From: Vibrio sp. 05-20-BW147
GTDB lineage: Bacteria; Pseudomonadota; Gammaproteobacteria; Enterobacterales; Vibrionaceae
DNA length: 64,000 nt
Reading direction: 5' to 3'
NCBI RefSeq assembly: GCF_013369385.1
Contig: NZ_SZTO01000010.1
Coordinates: 292,651 to 356,650 of the forward strand
Below the pieces are notes generated by a model. It made no database searches, had not been told where the DNA came from, and saw only the letters and a program-made list of their open reading frames with translations. Each line of letters opens with the position of its first letter. The first letter of the stretch is position 1. The position numbers and the translations under genes were made by a program. Below, in pieces: positions 63,647-64,000 of the stretch.

Positions 63647-64000
63647 TTAGCCTAGTAGACTTAGCGCTGAGTTTGGCGCTTGTTTCGCTTGCGCAAGAAT
63701 TGAACTTGATGCTTGCGATAGAATTTGTGTCTTGGTCAACTGAGTCGTTTCTTTCGCGAAGTCGGTATCTTTGATTCGGCTCTTCGACGCGTTCACGTTC
63801 TCGTTGATGTTGTCCAAGTTGCTGATTGCATGGTTGAAACGGTTCTGGAATGCACCCAGCTCTGCACGGTGGCTGTCTACGTATTTCAGTGCCGCATCCA
63901 CAATCGCTACTGACTCTTGCGCACCTTGTACGGTTGTCACGTCAATCGTGTCTACCGTGACGTTTTTGCCTTCGCCTAGACCAAGTTCACCTGCAAGGCT
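63647..64000 (-). CDS. Flagellin, C-terminal part (start outside the window)
   Basis: The last 117 codons of a second flagellin gene; the reading frame is open to the right edge ([13 protein letters not shown]...). The C-terminus [48 protein letters not shown] closely matches the complete flagellin downstream but differs at several positions, so they are paralogues. In related Vibrio this would be flaB or flaC. A terminator follows, and the next gene has its own promoter, so each flagellin is transcribed separately. Confidence 0.92.
   Translation of the reverse strand, partial: SLAGELGLGEGKNVTVDTIDVTTVQGAQESVAIVDAALKYVDSHRAELGAFQNRFNHAISNLDNINENVNASKSRIKDTDFAKETTQLTKTQILSQASSSILAQAKQAPNSALSLLG

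Noticed and set aside
1..64000. Mobile element, prophage, CRISPR, toxin-antitoxin or defence genes
   Set aside because: All genes belong to conserved core pathways of Vibrio; no transposase, integrase, direct repeat array or sharp change in composition was seen.

Overview
The window is a stretch of Vibrio chromosome. Every gene family and nearly every gene junction fits the genus: nagA-nagC, the complete polar flagellar and chemotaxis cluster with parC/parP, a System I ccm operon with separate ccmH and ccmI, and tandem fadL genes beside fadIJ. The flaG-fliD-flaI-fliS-flrABC order next to at least two flagellin genes resembles V. vulnificus or V. parahaemolyticus; the species is an inference. 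I see no insertion sequence, prophage, CRISPR array, tRNA or rRNA.

Region 1 (1-11,000) is housekeeping. It holds nagA-nagC on the + strand behind a CRP-like site, a Kef-type antiporter, aroC and prmB on the - strand, smrB, sixA and a large M16 peptidase.

Region 2 (11,000-20,600) is a lipid and envelope block. It holds fadI-fadJ with a FadR-like operator, then a ~165-nt structured candidate small RNA, an ECF sigma factor with a DUF3379-like membrane anti-sigma factor, two FadL-type outer-membrane channels and the lipoprotein MlaA. Beta-oxidation, fatty-acid entry, phospholipid retrieval and an uncharacterised sigma/anti-sigma pair sit together. This is the least explained part of the window.

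Region 3 (20,500-27,700) is the cytochrome c maturation operon ccmABCDEFGHI on the - strand, closed by a terminator after ccmI.

Region 4 (27,900-64,000) is the polar flagellar regulon, all on the - strand. In transcription order it runs: flagellins, flaG-fliD-flaI-fliS; flrA; flrBC; fliEFGHIJ; fliKLMNOPQR-flhB; flhA-flhF-flhG-fliA-cheY-cheZ-cheA-cheB-parC-parP-cheW-DUF2802. I can read GG-N10-GC sigma-54 promoters before flrB, fliE, fliK and flhA, and a sigma-28 promoter before the complete flagellin gene. This matches the known Vibrio hierarchy: FlrA (class I), sigma-54 classes II/III, then FliA class IV. Two of the sigma-54 promoters lie inside inverted repeats, and the one before fliK coincides with a terminator hairpin. 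CheA carries three copies of a DEFEKLLDELHG-type motif in the segment expected to connect it to the ParP/ParC polar anchor.
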